64,000 nt of DNA from an uncultured Bacteroidales bacterium (lineage in GTDB: Bacteria > Bacteroidota > Bacteroidia > Bacteroidales > Paludibacteraceae): positions 1-64,000 of the forward strand of contig ONUF01000004.1 of the NCBI GenBank assembly GCA_900321005.1, given 5' to 3'. Below are positions 33,238-44,400 of the stretch, one piece after another. Positions within the stretch are counted from its first letter, which is position 1, and each line of letters starts with the position of its first letter. The notes under the pieces are model-generated. The model searched no databases, had not been told where the DNA came from, and saw only the letters and a list, made by a program, of their open reading frames with translations. The position numbers were made by a program, and so were the translations under genes.

Positions 33238-33546
33238 ATGGCAAAGGTTAATCAAGACCCGTTCAGCAACGGCGAGGATTTCCGCTGGTGGTCAGCAAGG
33301 AACTGCGACAAGTGCATCAAATCTCCGAAGATGGTTGTAAGCGACCTCATTGCTTATACGAAATGTCGCTGCGCCATCTATCGAGACATAGAGTTGCGCA
33401 CTTATAGCGATGAACCGATTGCACAACGCACTATCGACATCTGCAAAAAGAATGACTGTCCCTTCCGGCAGGAACATTATAAACCACGGAAACATAAAAG
33501 CAAAACGGCAGGACTGCCGTCATTATTTAAGGAGGACGAAACATGA
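33238..33546 (+). CDS. Small cysteine-rich protein
   Basis: 102 residues with CDKC, CRC and CKKNDC, suggesting zinc binding. Basic C-terminus. Its stop overlaps the next small ORF. Not assigned. Confidence 0.6.
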   Translation: MAKVNQDPFSNGEDFRWWSARNCDKCIKSPKMVVSDLIAYTKCRCAIYRDIELRTYSDEPIAQRTIDICKKNDCPFRQEHYKPRKHKSKTAGLPSLFKEDET

Positions 33547-33620
33547 TTAAGTTTTTGGCAGGATTTGTAGTTGGCGTAATAGCCACAGTGTTCTATCTTC
33601 TTATACGTGATGCGCTATGA
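33543..33620 (+). CDS. 25-residue membrane peptide
   Basis: ATG 33543 to TGA 33618-33620. The stop of the previous gene and the start of the next both overlap it in ATGA style. The product MIKFLAGFVVGVIATVFYLL plus five residues is a single hydrophobic helix. The double overlap supports translation. Function unknown. Confidence 0.5.
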   Translation: MIKFLAGFVVGVIATVFYLLIRDAL

Positions 33621-34141
33621 ATGTAGAAGACGAGAAAAAGAAATGCCGCCTATCTTTCGATTACTGGGCGAAGAGACATGTTCGAATACACGAAAGCAAT
33701 CTTGAAAAGAAATTGCTTGCTGGTCCTGAAGAGTTCTTTCAGAGAATGTACATGGAACAGGACCGCCGTTTGGAGTTCGCTCTTCGCAATCTTATTCCAT
33801 GCCCAATCAAAGGCGAGATAACGAAAGGCAAACTTAAATGGCGTGGCATATACCTGATGATGCCGCCGCCTGAAACGCCGAAACTTGAAAGAAAAGAAGA
33901 TGGCAATTACATCTTAAGATGCACTTTTCTATTTCCTATTCTCTGCTGCAATCAAAGTAAGAGCGGAAAGCGACAGCATTATGAAATCAATTTGAACTTC
34001 TGCCCGGAGCACATGGCGCAATACCAGTATGCGCAGTCACAAGATTACACACACGTATTCGGTGTTGCTTCGCGACGGAACGGTAAGTATAAAGTAGGTG
34101 GAATACTAAACCAAATAACGAAAGGAGAAAATCATGAGTGA
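33617..34141 (+). CDS. Hypothetical protein
   Basis: 174 residues, basic, with a few cysteines (FLFPILCCNQS; NFCPEHM). Overlaps the radical SAM gene by 8 bases. No known domain. Confidence 0.65.
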   Translation: MNVEDEKKKCRLSFDYWAKRHVRIHESNLEKKLLAGPEEFFQRMYMEQDRRLEFALRNLIPCPIKGEITKGKLKWRGIYLMMPPPETPKLERKEDGNYILRCTFLFPILCCNQSKSGKRQHYEINLNFCPEHMAQYQYAQSQDYTHVFGVASRRNGKYKVGGILNQITKGENHE

Positions 34142-34673
34142 ACAAAACAACAAATTACGGCTGCTGGTCACAGGTATGTGCCCACATAAATGCCCGATGT
34201 GCTGCAACAATCAGTTCAACCTACTGGATGTGCCGGTCGTTGACAGACTCGACTACAGAGAAGTAATGATAACAGGCGGCGAACCGCTGCTATTCCCGAC
34301 ACGTGTCACACAACTTGTAAACGGTATGCGCCATCTGTGCGGTACAACGACCAAGTTCTACGTGTACACATCAATCGCCAAAGCGCCTGTATTTCTGCAT
34401 GTGCTGAATGACGTGGACGGAATAGTTCTGACACCTCACAACACAAATGCTGTAGTGTCGTTCATTAACCTCAATAAAGAACTCCTTGCACATCCCGAAC
34501 TGACATATAACAAATCACTGCGACTCAATCTATTTGACGATATACGGCAGATGATTCCGCAGGACGAAAACCTGTCGTTATGGAATGTAAAGAGAATGGA
34601 ATGGGTAAAAGACTGTCCTGTTCCTGACGGTGAGGATTTCCGAAGACTACCTAATTTATTCGTACAATCATGA
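34134..34673 (+). CDS. Small radical SAM protein
   Basis: 179 residues. The iron-sulfur motif CPHKCPMC (C16, C20, C23) follows LLVTGM, and the SAM-binding motif TGGEPLLF is at 48-55, both in standard spacing. It is much shorter than most radical SAM enzymes (200-400), so only the core barrel is present and no auxiliary cluster is seen. The substrate is unknown. An activating enzyme or a deazapurine-type enzyme would be the closest in size, but QueE has a different cysteine spacing. A nucleic acid or peptide modification is possible. Confidence 0.75.
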   Translation: MSEQNNKLRLLVTGMCPHKCPMCCNNQFNLLDVPVVDRLDYREVMITGGEPLLFPTRVTQLVNGMRHLCGTTTKFYVYTSIAKAPVFLHVLNDVDGIVLTPHNTNAVVSFINLNKELLAHPELTYNKSLRLNLFDDIRQMIPQDENLSLWNVKRMEWVKDCPVPDGEDFRRLPNLFVQS

Positions 34674-34870
34674 GCAAACCAAAACACAGAGTATATTGCC
34701 CTATCGCCATGCGGCCCAAGATGGTATTCGAGACAAAGGAGAAGGCATTACGACATATCCAATTCAATGCCGAAGACTACAAGAATGATATGATTCCTGT
34801 CCGGGCATACTTCTGTAAAGGCTGCGGCGGATGGCATCTGACACATCGACCAAGATGGGAAGACAAATAG
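34670..34870 (+). CDS. Small zinc-finger-like protein
   Basis: 66 residues; FCKGCGGWHLTHRP is a conserved motif of small phage proteins and YCP supplies another cysteine. ATG 34670 overlaps the radical SAM stop. Function unknown. Confidence 0.65.
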   Translation: MSKPKHRVYCPIAMRPKMVFETKEKALRHIQFNAEDYKNDMIPVRAYFCKGCGGWHLTHRPRWEDK

Positions 34871-34906
34871 AGGAGGGCGCAAGTCCTCCTCTTGGCATAG
34901 TTTTTG
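34869..34906 (+). terminator. Hairpin terminator
   Basis: AGAGGAGG (34869-34876) pairs with CCTCCTCT (34885-34892), followed by a T-rich run (AGTTTTTG). The stem overlaps the stop of the preceding gene. Confidence 0.55.
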
Positions 34907-34920
34907 TTACACCAATATAT

Positions 34921-35262
34921 ATGGAAAACCTGTTCAACACCGACTACAATCATTGCTCTGACAGTCTGTGCGCCATCGCCGCTCTCGGGGTACAACAGAC
35001 ACGCTGGAATAATATCCACCACGACACTCATCCCAATCAGCAGAAACTATACTGCCGCCTGACATCAGGAGAAGAGGTTGTGCTGAAATGCGAATACTCT
35101 GACTGCTCTGCACTCATCGCAGTTCACGAACCGCATCGGTTCAAAGGGATAGGCAACCGTGCACCACACCTCATTGAGCCTGTGCTGACCGCCATACAGA
35201 CCGTCTATCCTGACGCAGCGGTGGTTGGCGACGAACAGTTCATACGTGTTATCTTCAATTAA
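34921..35262 (+). CDS. Hypothetical protein
   Basis: 113 residues from ATG 34921. Cysteine and histidine-rich N-terminal half. Last plus-strand gene, directly facing the late operon. Not recognised. Confidence 0.6.
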   Translation: MENLFNTDYNHCSDSLCAIAALGVQQTRWNNIHHDTHPNQQKLYCRLTSGEEVVLKCEYSDCSALIAVHEPHRFKGIGNRAPHLIEPVLTAIQTVYPDAAVVGDEQFIRVIFN

Positions 35263-35291
35263 AGAGGAGGGTTCAGCGCCCTCCTCTCTTC
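35263..35291. terminator. Bidirectional terminator between early and late operons
   Basis: AGAGGAGGG (35263-35271) and CCCTCCTCT (35279-35287) form a perfect 9-base stem with loop TTCAGCG. It lies between two convergent stop codons. The stem repeats the sequence of the hairpin at 34869. Confidence 0.75.
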
Positions 35292-35292
35292 T

Positions 35293-38200
35293 TTACTTCC
35301 TCGGATTGTTCTGCCGGTACTTGTTCTGCCATCGTTCAATATCTCCAATGGTACGCTCCAGACCTTTCGCTTCAATCTCCTCGTTCGCCATCACGAGAAT
35401 ATAAGCATGGAGCAGGTCTTCTACCGATTCGCCGTCAATGCGAATCTTATAGGTGCGCTCCAGTCTCCGGCGTTGCGCTTTCAGATTACCATCCGTCAGA
35501 CCGTTCGCTTCAAGTCTTGTGTTGGTATAATCCTTGTACAACTTATCCCAAGCCTTGATGCGCTTGTCGGCTTCTTTCGGGTCGAGGTCTTTCAGACCAT
35601 CAATACGAGTGTAGTTCTCTTTCGCTTCGCGAATCATCGCACTCATTTCGGCACTGATACCTATGCGGCCCATCTCTACATTATCCGATACCGTGAAGTC
35701 ACTCACAAACGGCTTATCGTTATCGCGGATATATTCTTCTCCGTCGTCTTTCGCGACATCCTTTCCTAATCCCCAGCCGTAGCAGGCTATCTTCAACCAT
35801 CCGTTCGGAGTAATAGAACCGATGTAGTTCTTAATCTCCTTTGGCGACATGTTCTGGAAGTCATTCATCTTCTTTCCGTTCACTGTGATGGACGGATTAT
35901 CCATATCGCCCTTACCGAATACTTTGTACAAGCCTTTCGATATGTCCTTGTACAACTCTGCCTCGTAGTCTTGGAACATCCATTGTGGCTGGTCTTTCGC
36001 ATATGAGTAACGCAGGTTGCTTCCGGTCCACGTCTTGCCGTGTTCCAACTCAACGAAGCTGCTCATAAACTGCGCTTGCATGAGCGCCGTGATGGCAGAT
36101 GCCATTGTCGGGTTCTTTCCGTTATAGTCCGTCTCGGGGACAACGCAGTCTATCGTCGTCTTCAACGCATCGCTGATAGCCGGAGGAGTCGGAAGCGAGT
36201 GCTCCGCAAAGCCCATCGCGATATTCTCAACACCGTCCGTCTTGCTCAATCGGCCTTCCTCCATCAGCGCGTAGTTAACTCCGATACGATACCAAGGTAC
36301 AAGTTCGTACGACAAAGGAACACGCTTATCAAGGAACACAAGGTTGTTCTGACGGATATAGTCTGGAATCCACTTCTCCTTATCGTCATCATCAGGAGTC
36401 ATCTTTGTCAGTATATAGCCAAGCAACGCAGGAATAAACATCAGTGACATTGCTCCACGAACACCTTTCTGCCATTCTCCTTCTTCAAATGTACGGTACA
36501 TACCCATCGCGCCTTGGATAGATGCGTTGGCGAATATACTTATCGAGTTGAAGAAGTCAATGAAGCCACCTGCACCACGACGGTTGAAGTTCGTGGAGAA
36601 GTTACGAGCATCATGCAGGGCCAGCGCCTCTATCTCCTCTTCGCTATACGGAGTCGTACGCTTCAAATCAACGGTACTGCGGCCTATGGAATTGATGATT
36701 CTATTCTCCATCGCAAGGCTGGCTTTCGTAGCACGATAGACAGCGAAGCGAGTCCATAACTCCGAGAACTCATTAAGCGCCGCCGGTACTTCCTTGAATA
36801 TAAATCCGAGACCTGCACCTATCGGGTTCTCTCCGTTGACTAACTTGTCTGCTTCCTTACGGAACTTCTCTATGTCCTTCATCTGCGTGAAGCCGGTATT
36901 ACCACCGCCATCCAAGAAGGCACGGAAGTCGCGCTCGATAACGCCATCTGCCGAGAAAGCCTTTCCAGACTCGCGGTCATCTACATCCAATCCCATCACA
37001 TATTCTATGACAGGAAGGATAGTTGTGGCAGGACGAGCCATTTCTGCTGCGAAGAATGTGCCGTAATGAACGCCACGTTCTGCTGTACCCTTCTGCAATA
37101 CGAACATAGAGTCACGCGGAAGGTTGCGAGACCAGAACAGCGGGTTATAAGTGGTGAACATCGACGAGAAGAAATGACCTACGCTCTTCAACCAACTGTC
37201 AGAGAACTTTGTTGACAGCACGCCGTTGAGCGCATTGGCTATCTCTCGCTGATTTGGGAATACCATCGTGTATTGCTGCACGTCTCCGTCCTCCGTTGGA
37301 ACAGATACAAGTACTTTCGGAATGTCCTCGCCTGCCAATCCTGCACGAGACAACGCCGCGTCTCCGGCATTACGCCTCGTCACAATCAGCAATTCCTTCT
37401 TCGCGTCTTCAATCTGCTGCTTGATATAGTCCTGCATAGCATTGTTGCCAGTGAACAGTTCCAAGTCCTCTTGATAGCCACGAATAAGTTCCAGTACCTC
37501 TTCGTTCTGTGCGATAATCTCAGCTGACGGACGTTCAATCTGCGCAGTATAACGCGGACTGCCATTCTCATTGAAGCCATCACGAACATACCAAACCTTC
37601 TCCGCTGCCGGATAACCCAACTGACGACACGCGTCGCCATGTTTCTGCAACAGACTGAATGCCGCTTGGCGGACTTTATTCTCCTCGGCGCAAGACACGG
37701 CATTTGTTGCAAGATGGAGGATGTTAGCAATAACATCTGTAGCCATGCTCTCGCCACCATGCGCCTTGCGCAGCGCCTCCGGGTTAGTTCCTCGCGTACC
37801 CTTTTTGCGTCCTGCTACTTCCTGGCGAACTTCCTCGTCACTCTCCAGTTGAGCAAAACCACGCTCCGGCACATAGAACTTACTCTTCATCAGCTCCTCA
37901 AAGACGTTCTGCCCGAGCAAACCACCTTCGCGTAGTTTCTTCAAAGTGAATTGAGTACACTCATTGGTGGCCGCCCACAAGTCACTAACTTGTTTCTCGG
38001 CAATAGTGCCCTCGAACTTATCCACCCACGCTTGCAGAACTGCCGCTTGTTGTTCTTGGTTCTCTAACGCCGTATCTGTCGGCATACCGAGAATCTGTAA
38101 GGTACGGAAAGACAACTCTTGCAAGCGGACATCACGGCCTTGGCTGATACGCTCCAGCACATCCTTTGCCATCATGTACATTTCGAGTACATTGATAACA

Positions 38201-38445
38201 GTCAGGTCACGCTCCGAGCGAGTACCATTGGAACTTACGTAGTAGTCTGTCATTCCTTTCTTCCATAGTCCGCTATCCTTGATGCTCTTCTGTATTGCAC
38301 GCAGAGCCTTCTTCAGATGACGGCGCTCATGATTACCAAAGCGAGTCAACGCATTCGTAATCTTACTGCGTTTTGATTCCAGCGCTTCGCGTACATCCTC
38401 ATCAGCAGTCACCTTACGTCCTTCAATCCTTCCGATATTCTTCAT
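35293..38445 (-). CDS. Large polyvalent-associated virion protein, LPD38-like
   Basis: 1050 residues from ATG 38445 (a GTG at 38451 is an alternative start). Helix-rich N-terminus, then a central block YNPLFWSRNLPRDSMFVL and FIDFFNSISIFANASIQG that resembles the LPD38 domain of phage polyvalent proteins, with hydrophobic stretches near residues 660-700. It lies at the end of the late operon, overlapping the 2195-residue gene by 23 bases, and the pair is probably made together. Such proteins are thought to travel in the virion and enter the host with the DNA. The domain name is from pattern recognition only. Confidence 0.6.
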   Translation of the reverse strand: MKNIGRIEGRKVTADEDVREALESKRSKITNALTRFGNHERRHLKKALRAIQKSIKDSGLWKKGMTDYYVSSNGTRSERDLTVINVLEMYMMAKDVLERISQGRDVRLQELSFRTLQILGMPTDTALENQEQQAAVLQAWVDKFEGTIAEKQVSDLWAATNECTQFTLKKLREGGLLGQNVFEELMKSKFYVPERGFAQLESDEEVRQEVAGRKKGTRGTNPEALRKAHGGESMATDVIANILHLATNAVSCAEENKVRQAAFSLLQKHGDACRQLGYPAAEKVWYVRDGFNENGSPRYTAQIERPSAEIIAQNEEVLELIRGYQEDLELFTGNNAMQDYIKQQIEDAKKELLIVTRRNAGDAALSRAGLAGEDIPKVLVSVPTEDGDVQQYTMVFPNQREIANALNGVLSTKFSDSWLKSVGHFFSSMFTTYNPLFWSRNLPRDSMFVLQKGTAERGVHYGTFFAAEMARPATTILPVIEYVMGLDVDDRESGKAFSADGVIERDFRAFLDGGGNTGFTQMKDIEKFRKEADKLVNGENPIGAGLGFIFKEVPAALNEFSELWTRFAVYRATKASLAMENRIINSIGRSTVDLKRTTPYSEEEIEALALHDARNFSTNFNRRGAGGFIDFFNSISIFANASIQGAMGMYRTFEEGEWQKGVRGAMSLMFIPALLGYILTKMTPDDDDKEKWIPDYIRQNNLVFLDKRVPLSYELVPWYRIGVNYALMEEGRLSKTDGVENIAMGFAEHSLPTPPAISDALKTTIDCVVPETDYNGKNPTMASAITALMQAQFMSSFVELEHGKTWTGSNLRYSYAKDQPQWMFQDYEAELYKDISKGLYKVFGKGDMDNPSITVNGKKMNDFQNMSPKEIKNYIGSITPNGWLKIACYGWGLGKDVAKDDGEEYIRDNDKPFVSDFTVSDNVEMGRIGISAEMSAMIREAKENYTRIDGLKDLDPKEADKRIKAWDKLYKDYTNTRLEANGLTDGNLKAQRRRLERTYKIRIDGESVEDLLHAYILVMANEEIEAKGLERTIGDIERWQNKYRQNNPRK

Positions 38446-41400
38446 CAGCACAACTCATTCGCTTTGCAGGCTGAGTCGGCTCTTGCTCGTCTTCCAGTAT
38501 GTCGTGACTCGGTTCGATGCGGAAGCGAATATCCGCATTAGTACCATCAAACGAACCGACGTTGATGGTTGCCGACTTGGCATTTGTATTGTCCTTGACA
38601 ACCCAAACAGAAGACGGTACATCGGTCTCATCACGGCGGCTACCGTCAATCATATTCTTGAACAACACTCCATCTTTGCCCTCGTCAAACTCCCTGCCGG
38701 AAATCTCTCCGCTACGACCGTTAGTCTGCTCAATCAATTCCATGTCAGGGTCAAGACCGTTATCCTCGCAGAACCGAACAGCCTCATCCCGAGTGGCGAA
38801 CTCCGTCACCTTGCCGTCGTCATCTACGTGCTGCCAGCGAGGTTCTGTATATACATTCTCCCAGTTGCGACCTTCAGCATCGTATTCAGCCACATCGCGT
38901 ATGTTTAAGAAGCACGGCTGGATGCGCTCATTCACTTCCTCGTCGGTCAACTCATACTCACTGCCGGTACGAGCATAGTGCTCTGCAACACGGCGGTCGT
39001 CCGTGAACCAATAGCCGTAGTTCTCACCCTTACTTCTGAACACAAAGGAGTTCTGATGCTTACTTCCACGATACAAAACAAGCGGTTCTCCATTAAAATC
39101 TACACATTTTGACGAATTTATTTGGAGAATTGAAAATAATTTTGTATCTTTGCCGCCGATTTTGGATGCTTGATTGTTAGCTACGGGGTTTGATAACTCG
39201 TTAAGGCTATCAATTAGGCGTCCTTTTTCTATCTGCGTCAACTGATGGTCGTAATAACGGACACCGTTTTTAACACCTACGACTACCTTGGCAGTATAAT
39301 CAACTCCATCTATCTGAACTCCACAGACATAGTATCTATAACTATCGAACTTGCTGTTTGTGTGCTCCCGACTGCGCTCTTCAATAAAGATAGAGTTTTC
39401 TATCATCTGAGGAATAGCAACTACAGATTTAAGATGCGCTTCCTCTCGCTCTCCATGTGACATCACCTCATCAATACCGACGCCAGAAACAATAATTTGC
39501 TCTTTTGTGTCAGCGTTGGTGTATTCACCACGTATGTTTTTCTTTGCCCAGTCCTTTGCAGCATCGCGATTGAGTTCGTATTCCCCATTAAACTCTACGT
39601 TAACAGGCTCGCTCTCGCGCAACTTATTGATGCGGAACATCTTCTCCCAATCACCGAACCATTTCTTAAAAGCCTTGGTGCGGACTTGCAGCCATTGCTT
39701 CTCCGTCAGGTTAGACGGCTGGCCGTTAGGCGCTTGCATAAAAGTGCCGTCAGCCTCTGCACGTGCCTTAATCTGCTCCTCCTCTTCGGTCAAACCGTTT
39801 GTGCTGACGCGAACAACATCCTGCATCGGCATGTTCAGAATATCACGCAGGCGCTGGTCGAAATCCGAATCACGCTTGCTGATGTTCTGGCCCAGCCAAC
39901 CGCAGACCTTCTCCCAGAACGAACGTATGGCCACACGTACGCGAGTCGTCAGAGTCCTCTGCGCAACTGCATCGTCGAACCGTGTGCTACCCATGAAACT
40001 TTCAGACCAGTACTGACCTGTCAGTCGCGCAAGCACTTCGCTCGTCATTTCATATTCGTTATCACGTATGTCGAAATAGTTCTCGTCATTCAGCACATTC
40101 TGCCATTCATCCGTCTGCTTTAATACCTCCATCAGATTAGCCCATGCGCTCGGGTGTTGTTGCGCATACAGGTCAAACCATAGATGAGTGTATTCGTGAA
40201 CCGGTGTATTCGGGTCCAAATAGTCATCGAGCAGATAGATGTTACCGTTAATCTCTACGCCGTACGGAACAGAACCATTATGCTTCATCAGTCGAACCTC
40301 TCTTGCGTCGAAGAAGGAAAACATCTTCTCTTCATCTACAAGCGTGATATTCACTCCGGCCATGCGCAGACAGTCAACCACGCGACGGCCATGCTCCTTG
40401 CGGAACTTGGTCTGGCGTTCGCTCTCCTGAATGCTCGGACGAACCAACTGCTGACGAAGAGCGAATATCTGCTGGCTCAACTCATTCGCTTTCTCCAGCA
40501 TCATTTCCTCTACATCGGTATTCTTACGCTCACGAGCCATCGCCAGCCGTTCAAGCGTCTTCGCATGTTCTGCCTCCAACGCAGCTATCGCCTCATTGAT
40601 ACCGTCAGCCCCGGAACTCGCCCGCTCCTCTTCTGCCATATCTTCCGCAGCAGCCGCAGCAGCACGCTCTTCTTCGCTCATTTCCTTCTCCTCACGAGCA
40701 GACAGTCTGTCCTCCGATTGCAATGCAGCCAATGACAGACCAAAATCAGATGCACGTTGGGCCAGTGCCTCATCTATGGCATTCGCCTTGTCTGCATCGT
40801 AATTAGGATTAGCCTCATAGTCTGCACTCTTGGAACTGCGAGTGTTCTGCTCTTGCCATGAATAGCGAAGTTGAGCCAACTTGCGAAGTTCATTCACGTC
40901 CTTCGCGTTGGCTATCTTGTCAAGTAATTCCTTGTACTGCTTATCCGTCTCATCGTTGCGCTTCTCGCGACCGCGCTGTATGGTACGGTTATAGGGGAAG
41001 ACAAACGTCTTCTCTACATTCATAAACGACGTAGCGCTATTATCCAGCCCAATCCAGTCCTGCAACTGACGAGCCAACTCTCCGACTACCTGCATGTAGC
41101 GGAAGATATTCGCATCGCCTCCCATCGGATGGTCGGCATTCTTCGCCGGATTATACCAGCCTTCCGTGAAGCGGCGGTTCTTGGCTGGGAACAGAAGCGT
41201 AGGATTACCCTCGGTCTCTTCACCGAAGATAGCCTTGCGAAGCGTCTTATAGGTCTCTAACAGTTCCTTGTCAATCTGCTCAATCACCGGCGCTTCTACG
41301 CCGCCTACATCCACCATCGAGTCAAACAGCGAATCCAGACCTTTCTTCTTTACGATGGCATTCCAGCCGTCCATCAGCTGCGGAATCTTTTTCTTGATGT

Positions 41401-44400
41401 CCGTCAGCAGTTGGGACTTCAACTCCTTCATCAGCTCCTCGGAGTACTCGCCTCCTGTCGCCTTGCGCATACTGCGGATGGCGGCCTGCTCGCACCAGTC
41501 GTCCACCTGATTCCAGATAGACCGTCTGGCCTTGCGACCATTCTCATTCGTAATCATCATCGGAGACAATGCCAACAGGTCTTGCAGCGTGAAGACATCA
41601 CCTGTATTACCCACCTTGGTAAGCGGCTCTTCCAGCACACCGTCCAATGCCATACCGGCAAAGTAACCTACACCCTGACCTTTAGCGTCCTTGCTCAACT
41701 GCGTCAAACCGCGATTAGGCAGTTTATCTACCTTCGGACGGTTCTCGTTCTGTGCGTTGATGGCCGCTATCTCGGTCGGAGTCAGATAGAGAGGAATGCC
41801 CAATCGCTTCTGCTGACCGTGTTCGCGGTACTTGACGTTGATATAATCCGTCTCGCCCTCATGTATGAGTTGCTTCGGCATCTCACGCCAATAACCATCG
41901 CTGACGGACAACACTTTGTCATTGCCTATCTCGCGATAGATACGCTCGCCATTCTCCTCTGTAACACGCGCCACTTTCAGCAGAGGAACTTTGTCATCGC
42001 TAATATCGTGAAGCAGGATAACAATACCGTCATCTTGCAGGCTGATACGCTCTTCCTCTTGTGGCTCGGCTGTCTCAACTACAGGCTCTTCCGCAGGTTG
42101 TTCTACTTCCGGTTGCTCTACAACAGGCTGTTCTGCCGACGGTTGCTCGGCTGGCTGCTCAGCGACAGGCTCTTCGGCTGGCTGCTCCACTTCCGGCATT
42201 TCAGCCGCAGGAGTCTCCGCTGGAATTTCTGCCTCTTGCGGTAGTAATGCCTGCCACTCCTCAATCCGTCGTTTGATTTCCTTTATATCCAGTACTTTCT
42301 GAACAGGCGTAATGCCTTTCTTCTTGCCGATGGTAGCCAACTCGTTATTAAGTTCCTCGATAGCGGTGTTGATAGTTTCAATCGCTGCCTCCTCTCCGCC
42401 AATCTCCGTAGCATAAGCCACCTGTTGCTCGGGTGACATATTCGCAAAGTCCGGCGAACCGTCTTCCAGCACAGGATATAAGCGCTCCTCTTCTACTGGC
42501 TCTTCTGCAACAGGCTCTTCCACTATCGGTTGGTCTTGTGCTTCCAATGCCTCGCCGTTCTGCTGCTCCTGTATGAGATAAGCATTGATGGCTGTCTCTA
42601 CATCGCCTCGCACGGATGACGGAATAGGATTGCCGTCCGCATCTGTCAGATACAGACGACGGTTGCCTGCAAAGTTAATACTGCCGTCACTCTCATACAC
42701 ACCCTTTCCGGTTAGACGAACGGTAATAGGAACACCATCGACTGTCACCTGCAAGTCGCGCGGGATAATCTGCTTCGGCTCATCTTGCTTTTCTTCCGTC
42801 TCTTCCTGTGTCTCGGGTGTTTCCGCAGCGGCTGTCTCCGTCTCTTCCGGGGCTTCCTGCGTAGCCTCTTGCGTCTCTTCGGTCGTTTCCTCTTTCACCT
42901 CTTCCAGACGCGCTCTGCGCTCCATTTCAGCCTTGATGCGCTCATCGGCATCTTTGGCTTGTGAAGCGATGGCGGTAGCGAAATCAGACATCACCTGTTG
43001 CTGTTGCTCTTCCGTCAACTGCGAATAGGCGTTCTGTAATTCGCCGCTTGCTTCGTTCAGGTAGTAGGCGTGCTTATAGTATTGCCCGACAAGTTTATCC
43101 AACTCATCGAAATGCTTATTCAAATCCTCGACCTTTGCGTCAGGATGTGCATTCATATACTCCAAACGAAGAGTGCGAACGGTCTGCGCAAGCATTTCCG
43201 TGAATGACTGCGTGTCTTCTGCACCCTCAATCTGTATCATGATATTTGCAGCCTGCTCATCATTAGCCCCATAATCTTTCAAGAGCGAAATCAACTCGCC
43301 TTTAGTCTTCGTATAGGCATTGATATGATGTTTGGTAACGGACATATTGACTGCACCACCACCTACAGACATCGGCAGCACAGTCAGGAAAGTTTGCATA
43401 AAGCCGTCGATGCTGAACATCTGACGAGCCTCGCGACGCAATTCCTCATTGCTCTCATCTGAATAAGCTGGGTTGTAACTGCGCAGGTAATTGGCAATAG
43501 CACCGACATATTCTTCGCCTGTCTCTCCGAAAGGACTTTGGATAAAGTCATTCGTCAGTAGTTTTCCCCAGCGCGTCTTGCCCCAAATCTTATCGAGTGG
43601 CATAACTTTGCCGAGAGCCTTATCTACAATCTTACCACCCCAGTGCTCTGTTCCTGTTTCGATAGTCGCACCTGCGAACGTGCGCATGAAATCCATGAAG
43701 CCATATTTGCCGTCACCACTTAACTTCTCCTCGACTGCATCTTCATTCACAGCCGCCCAAGTGGTAGGCATAAACGCAGTCATCAGCACGTCTTCGCCTA
43801 TCTGGCGACTAACACGCTCCGCAAGACCTTGCTCTGCTTTATGCAGTACGACATCTTTCACTCCTCTCTTCGTTTCCTCTATCGCCCATTTTTCGCCAAA
43901 GGCACGAGCCATACGAGTAGCAGCGGCTTTGTTGCCAGATTTGACAAGTGTCTTTACGATAGCCTTCTTCGCCGCAGCACCAACACCGGCAGTAATAAAC
44001 ATTTCCGCCATGAACGGAATACTCTCCGCAGTGCCCTTGCCTATTGTATAACCCATAGATAGGTCATTCTGACGAGCGTCCTGCACCAGACCGTACAGCA
44101 AGAATGCTTCGAGTTCTGCCTCTTCACTTGCCGTCAGTTCCTCCTCCTTGTTCATCTTATTGACGAGTGCATTCAGATTGATGGCACGAGCCATTTCCGT
44201 AACACCTACCGTCCATGTATCGTAGTCGGCCAACTGGTCTCCAAGACCGGCTGCCCAGTTCTTAATACCATTGCTGTTGCCGAACTTGGATGGTGCTTGG
44301 TACAAATCCAATGCCTTTTCCAAATACGCTTCAGCGCCGCCGGTATCAAGACTCTTGCCCTCACGTTGACGAACGAAATCCAGCCGCTGCTTGGCATCTA

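Noticed and set aside
34134..34673. QueE-type deazaguanine enzyme
   Set aside because: The cysteine spacing is the ordinary CxxxCxxC rather than the long spacing of QueE, and no other queuosine-type genes are in the window.
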